DNA from: Patescibacteria group bacterium AH-259-L07
GTDB taxonomy: Bacteria > Patescibacteriota > Patescibacteriia > UBA2591 > UBA6264
DNA length: 20,197 nt
Assembly (NCBI GenBank): GCA_027718005.1
Contig: JALLOP010000017.1
Span: 1-20,197, forward strand
Reading direction: 5' to 3'
This document shows, piece by piece, positions 13,380 to 19,947 of this stretch. The notes under the pieces were generated by a model. The model saw nothing but the letters and a program-made list of their open reading frames with translations. It was not told the origin of the DNA and did not search any database. The stretch's first letter is position 1, and every line of letters begins with the position of its first letter. A program made the position numbers and the translations under genes.

Positions 13380-14441
13380 TTAAGCTTTAAATTTAAAATG
13401 AATCACGTCACCATCATGAACAATATATTCTTTCCCTTCAGTCCGCATAAGGCCTGCTTCGCGTGCCTTTTGTTCAGATTCATATTTAACCAGATTTTGC
13501 CAGTTAATTACTTCGGCTTTAATAAATCCTTGTGCCATATCAGTGTGAATTTTTTCAGCAGCGTTTAGAGCGGTTGCGCTGGATGCGATGGTCCATGCTT
13601 GAAGAATTTGATTTTGAAAAGTTATAAACGTAATTAAATCAAGTATGTTATAGGCCGTTGTAATAAGCGTATCAAGGGCTGACGTTTTTATGTCATATTC
13701 TTGCAAATATTCTTTAACTTCTTCAGGATTGAGATCAGCTAATTCAGCCTCAAGTTTTACGCAAAGAGAAATTTCATTCTTAATTCTTGATTCTTGATTT
13801 TTAATCTTTGATTCATCAATATTGATGACATAAATAATTGGTTTTACAGTCAAAAGATTAAGGTTTGCTATAAGTTTTTTTTCTTCGTGAGAAAGGTTTA
13901 GTTCGCGCGCTGTTTGTCCTTTATCTAATTCTGACTTTATTTTTTCTAATACGTGTTGTGTTTTTATGGCCTCTTTGTCTCCTGCTTTTGCGTATTTACT
14001 TGTTTTTTCTAATTGATTTTCTACGGTTTTGAGATCAGCAAAGATTAATTCTAGTTTTATAGTTTCTTTGTCACTATGTGGGTCTATTTTTCCACTTACA
14101 TGAGAAACATCAGGGTCAGAAAAAGATCTTACCACTTCAACTAATGCATCCACCTCGCGGATATGTGATAAAAATTGATTCCCCAGCCCTTCTCCTTTAT
14201 GAGCACCTTTTACTAATCCAGCAATGTCAACAAATTCAATATAAGTCGGAAGTAATTTTTTTGGATTTAATATATCTGCTAACTTGTCTAATCGTTTATC
14301 TGGAATTTTTACATTGCCAATATTGGGATCAATAGTGCAAAACGGATAATTAGAAATATCAACACTTTTTTTGGTCAGTGCTTTAAATAGGGTTGATTTA
14401 CCCACATTAGGCAGGCCAATGATACCTATTGAGAAGCTCAT
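13380..14441 (-). CDS. ychF: Ribosome-associated GTPase/ATPase YchF (Obg family)
   Basis: 353 residues; the family has about 360. P-loop GLPNVGKST near residue 9, switch region ISNYPFCTIDPNIG, G3 DIAGLVKGAHKGEGLGN, and a G4-position NIDE in place of NKxD, which in YchF favours ATP over GTP. The C-terminal TGS domain reads AEKIHTDMAQGFIKAEVI, then a Lys-containing GKEYIVHDGDVIHFKF ending. YchF/OLA1 binds ribosomes and takes part in stress control of translation. Residues about 210-222 (SKIKNQESRIKNE) are encoded by a short A/T repeat right after the NIDE motif. The -10 box TATACT ends six bases before the ATG, suggesting a leaderless message. It is divergent from the protease gene. Confidence 0.95.
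   Translation of the reverse strand: MSFSIGIIGLPNVGKSTLFKALTKKSVDISNYPFCTIDPNIGNVKIPDKRLDKLADILNPKKLLPTYIEFVDIAGLVKGAHKGEGLGNQFLSHIREVDALVEVVRSFSDPDVSHVSGKIDPHSDKETIKLELIFADLKTVENQLEKTSKYAKAGDKEAIKTQHVLEKIKSELDKGQTARELNLSHEEKKLIANLNLLTVKPIIYVINIDESKIKNQESRIKNEISLCVKLEAELADLNPEEVKEYLQEYDIKTSALDTLITTAYNILDLITFITFQNQILQAWTIASSATALNAAEKIHTDMAQGFIKAEVINWQNLVKYESEQKAREAGLMRTEGKEYIVHDGDVIHFKFKA
13776..13814. repeat. A/T-rich tandem repeat within ychF
   Basis: Degenerate units of ATTCTTGATT/ATTCTTAATT type repeat about four times and stay in frame, coding for a Lys/Asn/Glu/Ser-rich loop next to the nucleotide-specificity motif. Such units look like a low-complexity intergenic repeat that entered the gene. 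Confidence 0.55.
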
Positions 14442-14447
14442 ATTTTA

Positions 14448-14453
14448 AGTATA
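14448..14453 (-). promoter_or_regulatory. ychF -10 box, probably leaderless
   Basis: TATACT on the minus strand, six bases before the ychF ATG (14441). The -35 is weak (TTTCTT at spacing 16). No Shine-Dalgarno precedes the start. Confidence 0.5.
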
Positions 14454-14496
14454 TTGTTTCTATCTAAAAAAGAAAGTATTACCCATGTATCTCATC

Positions 14497-14525
14497 TTGT
14501 ACAATCTTGTACAAATCTTGTACAA
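14497..14525. promoter_or_regulatory. Three TTGTACAA palindromes (operator array)
   Basis: TTGTACAA at 14497-14504, 14507-14514 and 14518-14525, with starts 10 and 11 bases apart, thus on one face of the helix. They lie between the ychF and protease promoters and end four bases before the protease -35, a typical activator position. TTGACAA in the -35 itself is a degenerate fourth copy. Confidence 0.6.
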
Positions 14526-14529
14526 ATGC

Positions 14530-14558
14530 TTGACAAAAGTAATTTTTTATGATATGCT
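14530..14558 (+). promoter_or_regulatory. Promoter of the trypsin-like protease
   Basis: Perfect TTGACA (14530-14535), 17 bases, TATGCT (14553-14558). Confidence 0.65.
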
Positions 14559-14568
14559 TTAGATAATT

Positions 14569-14621
14569 ACAGTATGAAAAATGGTATCATACTGTTCTAT
14601 TTTAGAACATTAAAAAGGAGG
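14569..14621 (+). promoter_or_regulatory. Two-hairpin leader, copy 1
   Basis: Stem 1 is ACAGTATG (14569-14576) with CATACTGT (14588-14595). Stem 2 is GTTCTA (14594-14599) with TAGAAC (14603-14608). Six bases later comes AAGGAGG (14615-14621), then GTG. The 30 bases from CTGTT to the Shine-Dalgarno match the leader at 19062-19107 in 26 positions, and both stems are kept by compensating changes. A role in mRNA stability or translation control is likely; it could also be a protein-binding site. Confidence 0.6.
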
Positions 14622-14625
14622 GATT

Positions 14626-15342
14626 GTGAAAATAGAAAAATGTCCAGCAGAGGTTAAGAAATATGCACCATTGGGCGTTCGAATATATGTTTACCATATG
14701 ACAGAGCGCTTGGGCAGTGATACTTGCGGTATTTTGCTTGGGCCTTGTTTAGTTTTGACAGTTCGTCATAGTATTGAAAGAGCTTTGAAGGATACGTGGT
14801 CACCTAAGAGCGATCGCATTATCGTAGTTCAGGGCACTGCAATGCGATCGGTTACGAAAATAAGGATTATTGATTCATTGCCATCTATTGCAGAACAGTA
14901 TACTGAAACCATGGATATAGCTCTTTTGGAAATAGAAAAGCCAGGATTTCCTTCAACAGGATTATTGTTTGACAGAAAAGACGACAAGATATTTGATGAT
15001 TTTTGGATGCCTGAAAACCGCGAAGAGATATGCGACGCTCAAGCATACTGGTTTGGTTATAATGAAAAGGGTATTGCAGAATCTTCACATCGGGGGACCA
15101 TAGTTAATCTCATAAAAGGAAGTATGGGGATTTGTTATGTTATTAAGGGAGATAAAATGAAAGAAGGAATGTCTGGATCGGGTATTTATACTTTTGATGG
15201 GAAATTTGTAGGATTACATAGTGCCAGTAGATTTAGGAAGATTTTTGGGTTCACATTTTGGAGGATAGGGGAGTTGACAACCCCTGCTCTTTCTCTAGGA
15301 TTTTTATTGAAGAGCAAGAAGATAGTTACTATAAGCCCATAA
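14626..15342 (+). CDS. Trypsin-like serine protease, no signal peptide
   Basis: 238 residues starting at GTG behind a strong Shine-Dalgarno (AAGGAGG, four bases away). The chymotrypsin-fold triad is readable: His48 in GPCLVLTVRHS (like VLTAAHC), Asp97 in TMDIALLEIEKP, and Ser183 in KEGMSGSGIYTFDGKFVGLHS (like GDSGGP then VGI). Spacing and length fit a single protease domain with no PDZ domain, unlike HtrA/DegP. No signal peptide or membrane helix is seen, so it would act in the cytoplasm, or be exported by a route I cannot see. The substrate is unknown. It stands alone, with its own promoter, an operator-like array and a terminator. The leader type is shared with the cupin gene at 19116, hinting at common control. 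Confidence 0.85.
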   Translation: MKIEKCPAEVKKYAPLGVRIYVYHMTERLGSDTCGILLGPCLVLTVRHSIERALKDTWSPKSDRIIVVQGTAMRSVTKIRIIDSLPSIAEQYTETMDIALLEIEKPGFPSTGLLFDRKDDKIFDDFWMPENREEICDAQAYWFGYNEKGIAESSHRGTIVNLIKGSMGICYVIKGDKMKEGMSGSGIYTFDGKFVGLHSASRFRKIFGFTFWRIGELTTPALSLGFLLKSKKIVTISP

Positions 15343-15375
15343 GATCGTTTTGTGAATTGCAAAACGATCTTTTAG
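15341..15375 (+). terminator. Terminator after the protease gene
   Basis: Perfect 12-bp stem AAGATCGTTTTG (15341-15352) and CAAAACGATCTT (15360-15371) with a 7-base loop, followed by a short T run. It overlaps the last two bases of the stop codon. Confidence 0.8.
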
Positions 15376-15410
15376 GTATCGAAAATAAATTGTTACTTAT
15401 ATGTCCCATC

Positions 15411-15438
15411 TTGCTTTATCCCTTATTTGTGTTAAAAT
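15411..15438 (+). promoter_or_regulatory. Possible promoter of the mltG operon
   Basis: TTGCTT (15411-15416), 16 bases, TAAAAT (15433-15438), about 30 bases before the 44-residue gene. Confidence 0.45.
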
Positions 15439-15472
15439 AAATACGTAATGATAGGAAAATGGAAAATATACT

Positions 15473-15607
15473 ATGTCAAAAAAGAAGCGATTCTCATATG
15501 GTGTTCGAAAGTACATTCGTACGCAAAAGGCTCGTATTCGGCGAGAGGTTTTAGATGTAGAAGAGCAGCAGAAATTAATTAAAGAATTATATAAAAAATT
15601 TACTTAG
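15473..15607 (+). CDS. Small basic protein of 44 residues
   Basis: ATG at 15473 to TAG at 15605-15607. The N-terminus is strongly basic (MSKKKRFSYGVRKYIRTQKA), followed by RIRREV and a short amphipathic helix with EEQQKLIKELYKKF. It could bind RNA or the membrane surface. It is separated from mltG by only six bases, and a plausible promoter lies upstream, which supports it as a real first gene of the operon. There is only a weak Shine-Dalgarno. I do not recognise the family; it is not one of the standard small ribosomal proteins that I can match. Confidence 0.65.
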   Translation: MSKKKRFSYGVRKYIRTQKARIRREVLDVEEQQKLIKELYKKFT

Positions 15608-15613
15608 ACAATT

Positions 15614-16645
15614 ATGAAGAAAAAAGGGATTTTTTTAGGCTATATTATATTTGTCTTCATCATTATTTTTTTGTATTTTTCATTTCAGGATAGTGGCGTT
15701 GTTGAAGAAGAGACAGGCAAAACAATTTTTTCTATTAAAAAAGGACAAGGAGTAAAAGAGATTAGTGAGAAATTAGAACAACAAGGCACTATTTCTAACA
15801 GCAAATTGTTTCAATTGTATGCATTTTTAAGCAATGCGCGGACTAAGTTTTTGCCAGGGGAGTATCGGCTTCCCTCAGAGATAAGTTTTAAAAAATTAGT
15901 TAAGACGCTCACGAGCCAGCCATCAGCGCCAGAGGCAACGGTTACCATTGTTGAGGGACTGACAAATTCAGAGATTGCAAAAGTATTAGAAGAAAATGAA
16001 ATAGTAACACAACAAGCGTTTTTTACTGCGTTAGATGAGCTAAGCCATGATCGAGAATTTATAGCTTCATATGAATTTTTAACTGATAAGGTTTTAGATG
16101 TGCCTATAGATGAGGCGCGTTTTCAAGGATATTTATTTCCAGATACATATCGTTTTTACCAAGAAACAACTGCAGAAGCGGTTATTAGGAAAATGGTAAA
16201 AACATTTGACGAGAAATTAAATACTGATATCCGTGCAAAAATTAAAGAATTAGATAAATCAATTCATGAGGTGATTACCCTTACATCCATTGTTGAAAAA
16301 GAGGCTAATTTAGATCAAGATCGCCGATTAATTGCTGATGTTTTTTGGGACCGGTTATCAATTAATTGGGCATTGCAGTCAGATGCAACGGTTAACTATA
16401 TTCTAAACACTTCAAAACTTCAGCCAACATTTGAAGATACACGTACACCGTCTCCATACAATACCTATCTTCATCCCGGACTTCCTCCTGGTCCAATTAA
16501 TAATCCTTCATTATCAGCGATTGAGGCCACGGTTGATCCTATTGAAAATGATTATTGTTGTTTTTTAGTGACTCCTGATGGGGTGAATATTTTTAGCAAA
16601 ACCATTGAAGAGCATAATCAAAATAAGGCGAAGTATTTGAAGTAA
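15614..16645 (+). CDS. mltG: Endolytic murein transglycosylase MltG (YceG-like)
   Basis: 343 residues, family length. One N-terminal membrane helix (about 5-25, IFLGYIIFVFIIIFLYFSF) anchors it outside the membrane; a LysM-like region follows (FSIKKGQGVKEISEKLEQQG). The catalytic domain has FQGYLFPDTYRF, TSIVEKEANLDQDRR with Glu228 as the probable catalytic acid, LQSDATVNYIL and the SPYNTYLHPGLPPGPINNP signature. MltG cuts nascent peptidoglycan strands inside the chain and is thought to set glycan length. Its presence means the cell makes murein. The stop overlaps the gtrA-like start (TAATG). Confidence 0.96.
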   Translation: MKKKGIFLGYIIFVFIIIFLYFSFQDSGVVEEETGKTIFSIKKGQGVKEISEKLEQQGTISNSKLFQLYAFLSNARTKFLPGEYRLPSEISFKKLVKTLTSQPSAPEATVTIVEGLTNSEIAKVLEENEIVTQQAFFTALDELSHDREFIASYEFLTDKVLDVPIDEARFQGYLFPDTYRFYQETTAEAVIRKMVKTFDEKLNTDIRAKIKELDKSIHEVITLTSIVEKEANLDQDRRLIADVFWDRLSINWALQSDATVNYILNTSKLQPTFEDTRTPSPYNTYLHPGLPPGPINNPSLSAIEATVDPIENDYCCFLVTPDGVNIFSKTIEEHNQNKAKYLK

Positions 16646-17115
16646 TGAGAAAATTTATTGTAGGAATTAAAAAGCCATTTCATTGGACTGATAGAATTTT
16701 ACGTGTCTTGCCTATTTTTCGAAAACGTCAATATTTGCGTCAGCTTACCCGATTTGCTATTTCAGGCACTCTTTTTTCGTTTGTTGATTTTGGCATTTAT
16801 ATTTTTCTTACACGTATTTTTTTATTCTGGCAGGCGCATTATCTATGGGCGAATTTTATTTCTATGTCAGTCGGTGCTATCGGAGGGTTTATATTAAATA
16901 AACATTGGGTATTTAATTATCGCGGCGGCAAGATTGCGTTTCAGTATTTGCAATTTTGGATTGTTGGTGGAATAGGAGGCATGGTATTTTATCAGGCGCT
17001 TCTTGCATTTTTTGTCGAATCAGCACATATATATGATATTATAGCAAAGGCAATTGCTGCCGTTATGGTAATGTTTTTTCGTTTTAGTGTTCAAAAATTT
17101 TGGATTTTTAAATAA
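16645..17115 (+). CDS. GtrA family membrane protein
   Basis: 156 residues with four membrane helices. Typical family features are LRQLTRFAISGTLFSFVDFGIYIFL at the first helix, then NFISMSVGAIGGFILNKHWVFNYR (the FxxNxxWVF motif) and the closing FRFSVQKFWIFK. GtrA proteins help move polyprenyl-linked sugars across the membrane for cell-surface glycosylation. The start overlaps the mltG stop, and rmlB follows after six bases, so sugar supply and transfer are linked here. It has an N-terminal basic extension of about 30 residues before the first helix. Confidence 0.93.
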   Translation: MRKFIVGIKKPFHWTDRILRVLPIFRKRQYLRQLTRFAISGTLFSFVDFGIYIFLTRIFLFWQAHYLWANFISMSVGAIGGFILNKHWVFNYRGGKIAFQYLQFWIVGGIGGMVFYQALLAFFVESAHIYDIIAKAIAAVMVMFFRFSVQKFWIFK

Positions 17116-17121
17116 GATTGT

Positions 17122-18126
17122 ATGAAGTTATTAGTTACCGGAGGGGCAGGATTTATTGGATCTAATTTTATTCACTATATTTTAGAAAAGTATTCAGATT
17201 ATAGAGTGGTGAATCTTGATTTACTTACATATTGTGGTAATCTTGAAAATTTAAAAGATGTTGAAAATGACCCGCGATATAAATTTGTTAAAGGCGATAT
17301 TTGTGATGTTGATTTAGTTAATAATTTAGTTAAAAATTGTGATGCTGTAATCCATTTTGCGGCTGAGAGTCATGTTGATCGTTCTATTTTGGACCCAGGA
17401 CCGTTTGTGCGTACCAATGTATTAGGAACACTTGCATTATTAAATGCTGCGAGAAATAATAACAATAAGAGATTCCATCATGTATCAACCGATGAAGTTT
17501 TCGGGAGTCTTGGTCCGACTGGTTATTTTAATGAAAATACGCCTTATGATCCTGGTAGTCCTTATTCTGCATCTAAAGCAGCATCTGACCATTTTGTCAG
17601 GGCTTATTTTCATACATATAAGCTGCCCATCACGATTACGAATTGCTCTAATAATTATGGAGAATATGAATTTCCAGAGAAACTCATACCCTTATTTGTT
17701 ACTAATCTTTTAGAGGGCAAAAATGTTCCGCTCTATGGGGATGGGCTTAATGTAAGAGACTGGCTTTATGTTATTGATCATTGTGAGGCAATAGATGTGG
17801 TTTTACATAAAGGTAAAATTGGAGAGACATATTGTGTGGGAGGAAATGAAGAAAAAACAAATTTGGAAATTACTTATAAAATACTTGAGATCTTGGGTTT
17901 TGGTAAGGATAAAATTGAATTTGTTGCTGATCGCAAAGGACATGACCGCCGTTATGCTATTGATGCAACCAAAATAAAAAAAGAACTTGGGTGGGGGCCA
18001 AAATATAAATTTGATTCTGCATTAAAGCAGACCGTTGCATGGTATAAAACTCATGAAGCATGGTGGCAAAGAATAAAGTCAGGAGAATATTTAAAATATT
18101 ATGAGGCTCAATACGGGAAAAAGTAA
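17122..18126 (+). CDS. rmlB: dTDP-glucose 4,6-dehydratase
   Basis: 334 residues, an extended short-chain dehydrogenase. NAD-binding GGAGFIG (7-13), the FAAESHVDRSI motif, catalytic Thr123-Asp124-Glu125 (STDEVFG) and Tyr148-x3-Lys152 (YSASK) are all present, as are the substrate-binding NCSNNYGEYEFPEKLIPL and YGDGLNVRDWLYV. It converts dTDP-glucose to dTDP-4-keto-6-deoxyglucose, the branch point for rhamnose and other deoxysugars. rmlA, rmlC and rmlD are not in the window. Downstream lies a cupin that may act on its product. The stop is overlapped by 26 bases by the next gene. Confidence 0.97.
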   Translation: MKLLVTGGAGFIGSNFIHYILEKYSDYRVVNLDLLTYCGNLENLKDVENDPRYKFVKGDICDVDLVNNLVKNCDAVIHFAAESHVDRSILDPGPFVRTNVLGTLALLNAARNNNNKRFHHVSTDEVFGSLGPTGYFNENTPYDPGSPYSASKAASDHFVRAYFHTYKLPITITNCSNNYGEYEFPEKLIPLFVTNLLEGKNVPLYGDGLNVRDWLYVIDHCEAIDVVLHKGKIGETYCVGGNEEKTNLEITYKILEILGFGKDKIEFVADRKGHDRRYAIDATKIKKELGWGPKYKFDSALKQTVAWYKTHEAWWQRIKSGEYLKYYEAQYGKK

Positions 18127-19000
18127 AAAAATTATTCAAAAAATAATTATTAGTTTTATAGCTATAGCTGTAATTTTTGTTTTTGATTTTGCGATATTTG
18201 CTCCACAACAATTCTCTGCACCATCGACAGATCCCTCGCTAAACAAAGAGCTGGGCGGAGGACAAATTAGGGCAACTATTAAGAGTACAGAAGAACGAAC
18301 TTCTATAATTGAAGAGTCTATAACAGAACAAGAAGAAGAAAATAAAATAGAGGGTATTGTTGAGACTTCAGCCGAGATTTTAAAGCAAATTAAGCCAGAT
18401 GTTAATTTAGAAGTGCCATTTACCGTGCAAGCGCCCCATGCTGTTTGGGATGATTTACATAATGAGGCATGTGAGGAAGCAGTTTTAATTATGGCAAAAT
18501 ATTGGCTCAACAATTCTGACTTAAACAAAGAAACAGCTGAACAAGAAATTTTAGATTCAGTCAAATGGCAGGAAGAAAATTTCGGCGGTCATTATGATTT
18601 GCAAGTTTTAGACATAGTAGATTTGGCGCGCCGGTATTTTACTATTGAAAAAATATATTATTCAAGCGTTAATTCTATTGATGATATAAAGCATCAGTTG
18701 AGTAAAGGAAATGTGGTCATCACACCTATGGCAGGAAGGTTATTGAATAATCCCTATTATAAACCACCAGGGCCGCCATATCATACGGTTGTGGTTAAAG
18801 GATATGATAAGAATAATATTATTACCAATGATCCAGGCACGCGGCGCGGCGCAGATTTTTCATACTCGTATGATAATTTTTTAAACTCAATTCATGACTG
18901 GCCGTTTGCTTTAGGCGAAAAAACAGGACTGAGCAAAGACGAACGAGCGCAAGAAGTACTTAAAGGAGAAAAAATGATGATTGTGGTTGAAAAAGAGTAA
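18101..19000 (+). CDS. Membrane-anchored C39-like cysteine peptidase
   Basis: 299 residues. One membrane helix at about 11-33 (IIQKIIISFIAIAVIFVFDF) is followed by an Asp/Glu-rich linker. The papain-like C39-type domain begins at LEVPFTVQAPHAVWDD, with catalytic Cys124 in NEACEEAVLIMAKYW, His228 in PPYHTVVVKGYD and the third residue in ITNDPGTRRG. Such peptidases are common in CPR genomes, anchored outside the membrane; substrates are not known and some members cleave leader peptides or murein crosslinks. The start at 18101 overlaps rmlB by 26 bases, and there is no later Met before the helix. It is the last gene of the operon; no clear terminator follows, and the next promoter begins 22 bases after the stop. 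Confidence 0.85.
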   Translation: MRLNTGKSKKIIQKIIISFIAIAVIFVFDFAIFAPQQFSAPSTDPSLNKELGGGQIRATIKSTEERTSIIEESITEQEEENKIEGIVETSAEILKQIKPDVNLEVPFTVQAPHAVWDDLHNEACEEAVLIMAKYWLNNSDLNKETAEQEILDSVKWQEENFGGHYDLQVLDIVDLARRYFTIEKIYYSSVNSIDDIKHQLSKGNVVITPMAGRLLNNPYYKPPGPPYHTVVVKGYDKNNIITNDPGTRRGADFSYSYDNFLNSIHDWPFALGEKTGLSKDERAQEVLKGEKMMIVVEKE

Positions 19001-19022
19001 TAGGGATTTTTGATGAGCGCTA

Positions 19023-19050
19023 TTGACAAAATAAAATTTTATGTTAAAAT
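19023..19050 (+). promoter_or_regulatory. Promoter of the cupin gene
   Basis: Perfect TTGACA (19023-19028), 16 bases, TAAAAT (19045-19050), just after the C39-like gene. Confidence 0.65.
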
Positions 19051-19061
19051 AGTATATAATA

Positions 19062-19107
19062 ACAGCATAATGATATGCTGTTTTAGTTTAGAACCTTGAA
19101 AAGGAGG
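19062..19107 (+). promoter_or_regulatory. Two-hairpin leader, copy 2
   Basis: Stem 1 is ACAGCATA (19062-19069) with TATGCTGT (19074-19081). Stem 2 is GTTTTA (19080-19085) with TAGAAC (19089-19094), one G-U pair. Six bases on comes AAGGAGG (19101-19107), and the GTG start follows after eight. It is the counterpart of the leader at 14569-14621. Confidence 0.6.
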
Positions 19108-19115
19108 AAAGAAGA

Positions 19116-19685
19116 GTGGAAAAGCCAAGCAAAGATCCAGCGAGTGTAGCTCAGGTTTGGAAAGTTGATGAGCCCTCACCATCTTTAACAGACGTACCAC
19201 AACGCTCTTTTCCAACAAAATCACAAGGTAATCTTATAGTAAACTTTGCTATTTCTAAAGAAGATTTGGATATTTTGTTGAACTGGAATGAGGATGAAGT
19301 AGAGAAACTTCCCCGGGATGTTCAAGGACTCAGAGGATATACGGTAAGCGATTTGCCAAAAGCAGGTAAGACAGGAAAAGCAGGTAGAGGAGGAAATGAA
19401 TATCATAGAATTCGTTTTGAGAAAATAAAAGTACTGGTAGGTAAAATTGAATTGGTTTGTGAAGATGTTTATGGACAGCAAAAAGTATTTATTCTTGAGC
19501 CAAATCAGGCGGTTTACCTCCCCCCGTTTATCCTTCATACTTATACAGTTTTGGTAGAGGGAACTGTTTTGAAGGTAACGGCTAGCACACTTTTTGACGC
19601 TGATGATCTGTGGACGCATGATACCTATCCCTTAGAATCATTTCGTGAGCTTCAAAAACAGTACAAGTCAAAAAAGGGCCTATGA
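19116..19685 (+). CDS. Cupin protein, possibly WxcM/FdtA-type sugar ketoisomerase
   Basis: 189 residues from GTG behind a strong Shine-Dalgarno. The last 110 residues show a small beta-barrel pattern: GRGGNEYHRIRFEKIKVLVGKIELVCEDVYG, then VFILEPNQAVYLPPFILHTYTV and a final TVLKVTASTLFDADDLWTHDTYPL. The PP-x3-H and the S-x-x-(F/Y)-D-x-x-D endings resemble FdtA/WxcM sugar 3,4-ketoisomerases, which act on dTDP-4-keto-6-deoxyglucose, the product of the RmlB encoded just upstream. The N-terminal 75 residues are not recognised. Family fold is fairly likely; the exact reaction is inferred from context. It could instead be a 3,5-epimerase-like or non-enzymatic cupin. Confidence 0.6.
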   Translation: MEKPSKDPASVAQVWKVDEPSPSLTDVPQRSFPTKSQGNLIVNFAISKEDLDILLNWNEDEVEKLPRDVQGLRGYTVSDLPKAGKTGKAGRGGNEYHRIRFEKIKVLVGKIELVCEDVYGQQKVFILEPNQAVYLPPFILHTYTVLVEGTVLKVTASTLFDADDLWTHDTYPLESFRELQKQYKSKKGL

Positions 19686-19700
19686 GCCCTTTTAGATTTT
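19672..19700 (+). terminator. Terminator overlapping the cupin stop codon
   Basis: AAAAGGGC (19672-19679) and GCCCTTTT (19686-19693) form an 8-bp stem whose loop contains the TGA stop, followed by AGATTTTTT. Confidence 0.8.
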
Positions 19701-19753
19701 TTATTACTGGTTGTTTATTTATTCAGCTAAGAGCCATTTCCATATTTATAATC

Positions 19754-19808
19754 TATACCAGTATAGCGTTAAGCTTTTATTAAAAGTTTACGGTTATACC
19801 GTTATACT
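19754..19808. repeat. Cluster of GTATA/TATAC palindromes
   Basis: CTATAC-CA-GTATAG with one extra base (19754-19766), CGGTTATACCG (19791-19801) and GTTATAC repeated at 19793 and 19801. Between them, GTATAGCGTTAAGCTTTTA (19761-19779) can pair with 19781-19799 almost throughout. The 262-base gap around it (19686-19947) shows no other gene. Confidence 0.5.
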
Positions 19809-19854
19809 TTTATTTTTATATTAACGTTTTAAAAATTATGTCAAATACGTAGTA

Positions 19855-19908
19855 TGTGGATAACTTTTTGCTTGGCAGGTTGACGCCATTTTTTACATTT
19901 TCTATACT
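19855..19908 (+). promoter_or_regulatory. DnaA box and promoter of the last gene
   Basis: A perfect TGTGGATAA (19855-19863), then TTGACG (19880-19885), a 17-base spacer and TATACT (19903-19908). The arrangement copies the dksA promoter, with the box 10 bases further from the -35. Confidence 0.6.
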
Positions 19909-19947
19909 ATAAGTGGTTATTTTTTTAAATAAAAAAGGAGGTCTATA

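Noticed and set aside
14497..14525. CRISPR-like array
   Set aside because: Units are 8 bases with 2-3 base gaps, far too short for CRISPR repeats and spacers; operator sites fit better.
19221..19619. 132-codon minus-strand frame opposite the cupin
   Set aside because: Antisense to a gene with promoter, Shine-Dalgarno and terminator; no protein-like pattern.
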